A stretch of DNA of 64,000 nucleotides from Panagrolaimus kolymaensis (taxonomy: Eukaryota; Nematoda; Chromadorea; Rhabditida; Panagrolaimidae), in assembly GCA_028622995.1 (NCBI GenBank), contig JAJQJQ010000047.1, forward strand, positions 1,798,001 through 1,862,000, given 5' to 3'. How positions within the stretch are numbered: position 1 is the stretch's first letter; the number at the start of each line of letters is the position of its first letter. Position numbers and translations under genes: made by a program. This document shows positions 63,952 through 64,000 of the stretch, piece after piece. A model generated the notes under the pieces. It was not told the DNA's origin. It did no database searches and saw only the letters and a list, made by a program, of their open reading frames with translations.

Positions 63952-64000
63952 AAAGAAAGGCAATGCAATCAGAAAATCATTTTTTTGTAGCCTTTAAATT
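63952..64000 (+). repeat. Partial monomer at right window edge
   Basis: The last 49 bases are the left part of a monomer (AAAG start, core, T7, GTAGCC), cut off before the BamHI site. The array therefore continues past the window and its true length is unknown. Confidence 0.9.

Larger units (their letters stand above)
1..64000 (+). repeat. Satellite DNA array, 124/125-bp monomers, head-to-tail
   Basis: The entire window consists of tandem copies of one AT-rich monomer, read here as starting at AAAGAAAGGC. The distance between successive AATGCAATCAG cores is 124 or 125 bp throughout. Whole monomers run from 31 to 63951, giving about 513 copies. All copies lie in the same orientation and I found no inversion, insertion, transposon fragment or unique spacer. 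Nearly every copy has a BamHI site and a TTTAAA palindrome. GC content counted on consensus monomers is 31/125 (A family) and 30/124 (B family). Arrays of this length and homogeneity are typical of eukaryotic constitutive heterochromatin. Its chromosomal place and host species cannot be told from the sequence. No gene is present in any gene-free stretch; all of it is satellite. Confidence 0.98.

Noticed and set aside
1..64000. CRISPR array: regular direct repeats with short alternate segments.
   Set aside because: The supposed spacers (A and B tails) are only two sequences reused hundreds of times, the period is 124/125 bp, and no cas genes are near. This is a satellite.
1..64000. Transposon or retrotransposon remnants, LTRs or terminal inverted repeats.
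   Set aside because: No coding domain, target-site duplication or inverted terminal repeat was seen. All internal palindromes (GGATCC, ATCGAT, GGTACC, TTTAAA) are six bases and lie within monomers.
1..64000. tRNA, rRNA, telomeric repeats or a bacterial replication origin with iterons.
   Set aside because: No cloverleaf or rRNA-like sequence, no short G-rich telomere repeat, and the array is far too long and uniform for plasmid iterons.

Overview
The whole 64 kb window is one uninterrupted satellite DNA array. Every stretch I read is a head-to-tail copy, all in the same orientation, of an AT-rich monomer of 124 or 125 bp (about 24-25% GC, roughly 513 copies). I see no gene, RNA gene, transposon, CRISPR array or unique sequence. 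A clean, long, higher-order-organised satellite like this points to a eukaryote, probably centromeric, pericentromeric, subtelomeric or sex-chromosome heterochromatin. I do not recognise the monomer and cannot name the species or lineage.

There are two monomer families. They share a left half of about 61 bp, ending in a BamHI site (GGATCC), and a right end. They differ mainly over about 26 bp just after the BamHI site. Family A (125 bp) continues AAGTCAGGAATATTTGCT; family B (124 bp) continues ATGTAATAAATATTATCGAT and so gains a ClaI site. Sub-variants at a few other positions (T7, CT6 or TAT5 in the T tract; GAAG or GTAG; CTGG or CGGG; GGTACC, TCTACC or TGTACC at the monomer junction) are shuffled between families. 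They act as barcodes that let the array be read as higher-order repeats (HORs).

Layout: 0-7 kb is mixed A/B with a 374-bp A-A-B trimer (5.0-6.5 kb) and a block also present 4,488 bp away. 6.8-9.8 kb is nearly pure A. 9.8-17.5 kb mixes A runs of 12-13 copies with B clusters. 17,492-22,491 is exactly 40 A monomers. 22.2-25.2 kb is a tandem 12-mer (1,494 bp). 25.5-29.6 kb is B-rich with 1,120-bp and 249-bp periods. 29.6-34.3 kb is a 20-mer/18-mer pair. 34.2-39.1 kb holds a 2,994-bp (24-mer) pair. 39.1-44.8 kb is mixed, with a run of seven B at 43.3-44.2 kb. 44.8-62.5 kb carries six copies of one HOR family of 17 to 34 monomers, best preserved as a 24-mer of 2,988 bp. 62.5-64 kb returns to a block seen near 41 kb.

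No genes work together here. The biology is array evolution: local unequal exchange, segmental duplication and conversion-like swapping between two families sharing a core. Short ORFs (63-77 codons) recur only because identical B-B-B triplets recur; I do not treat them as genes. Counts and offsets were read by eye from the sequence and should be recomputed.
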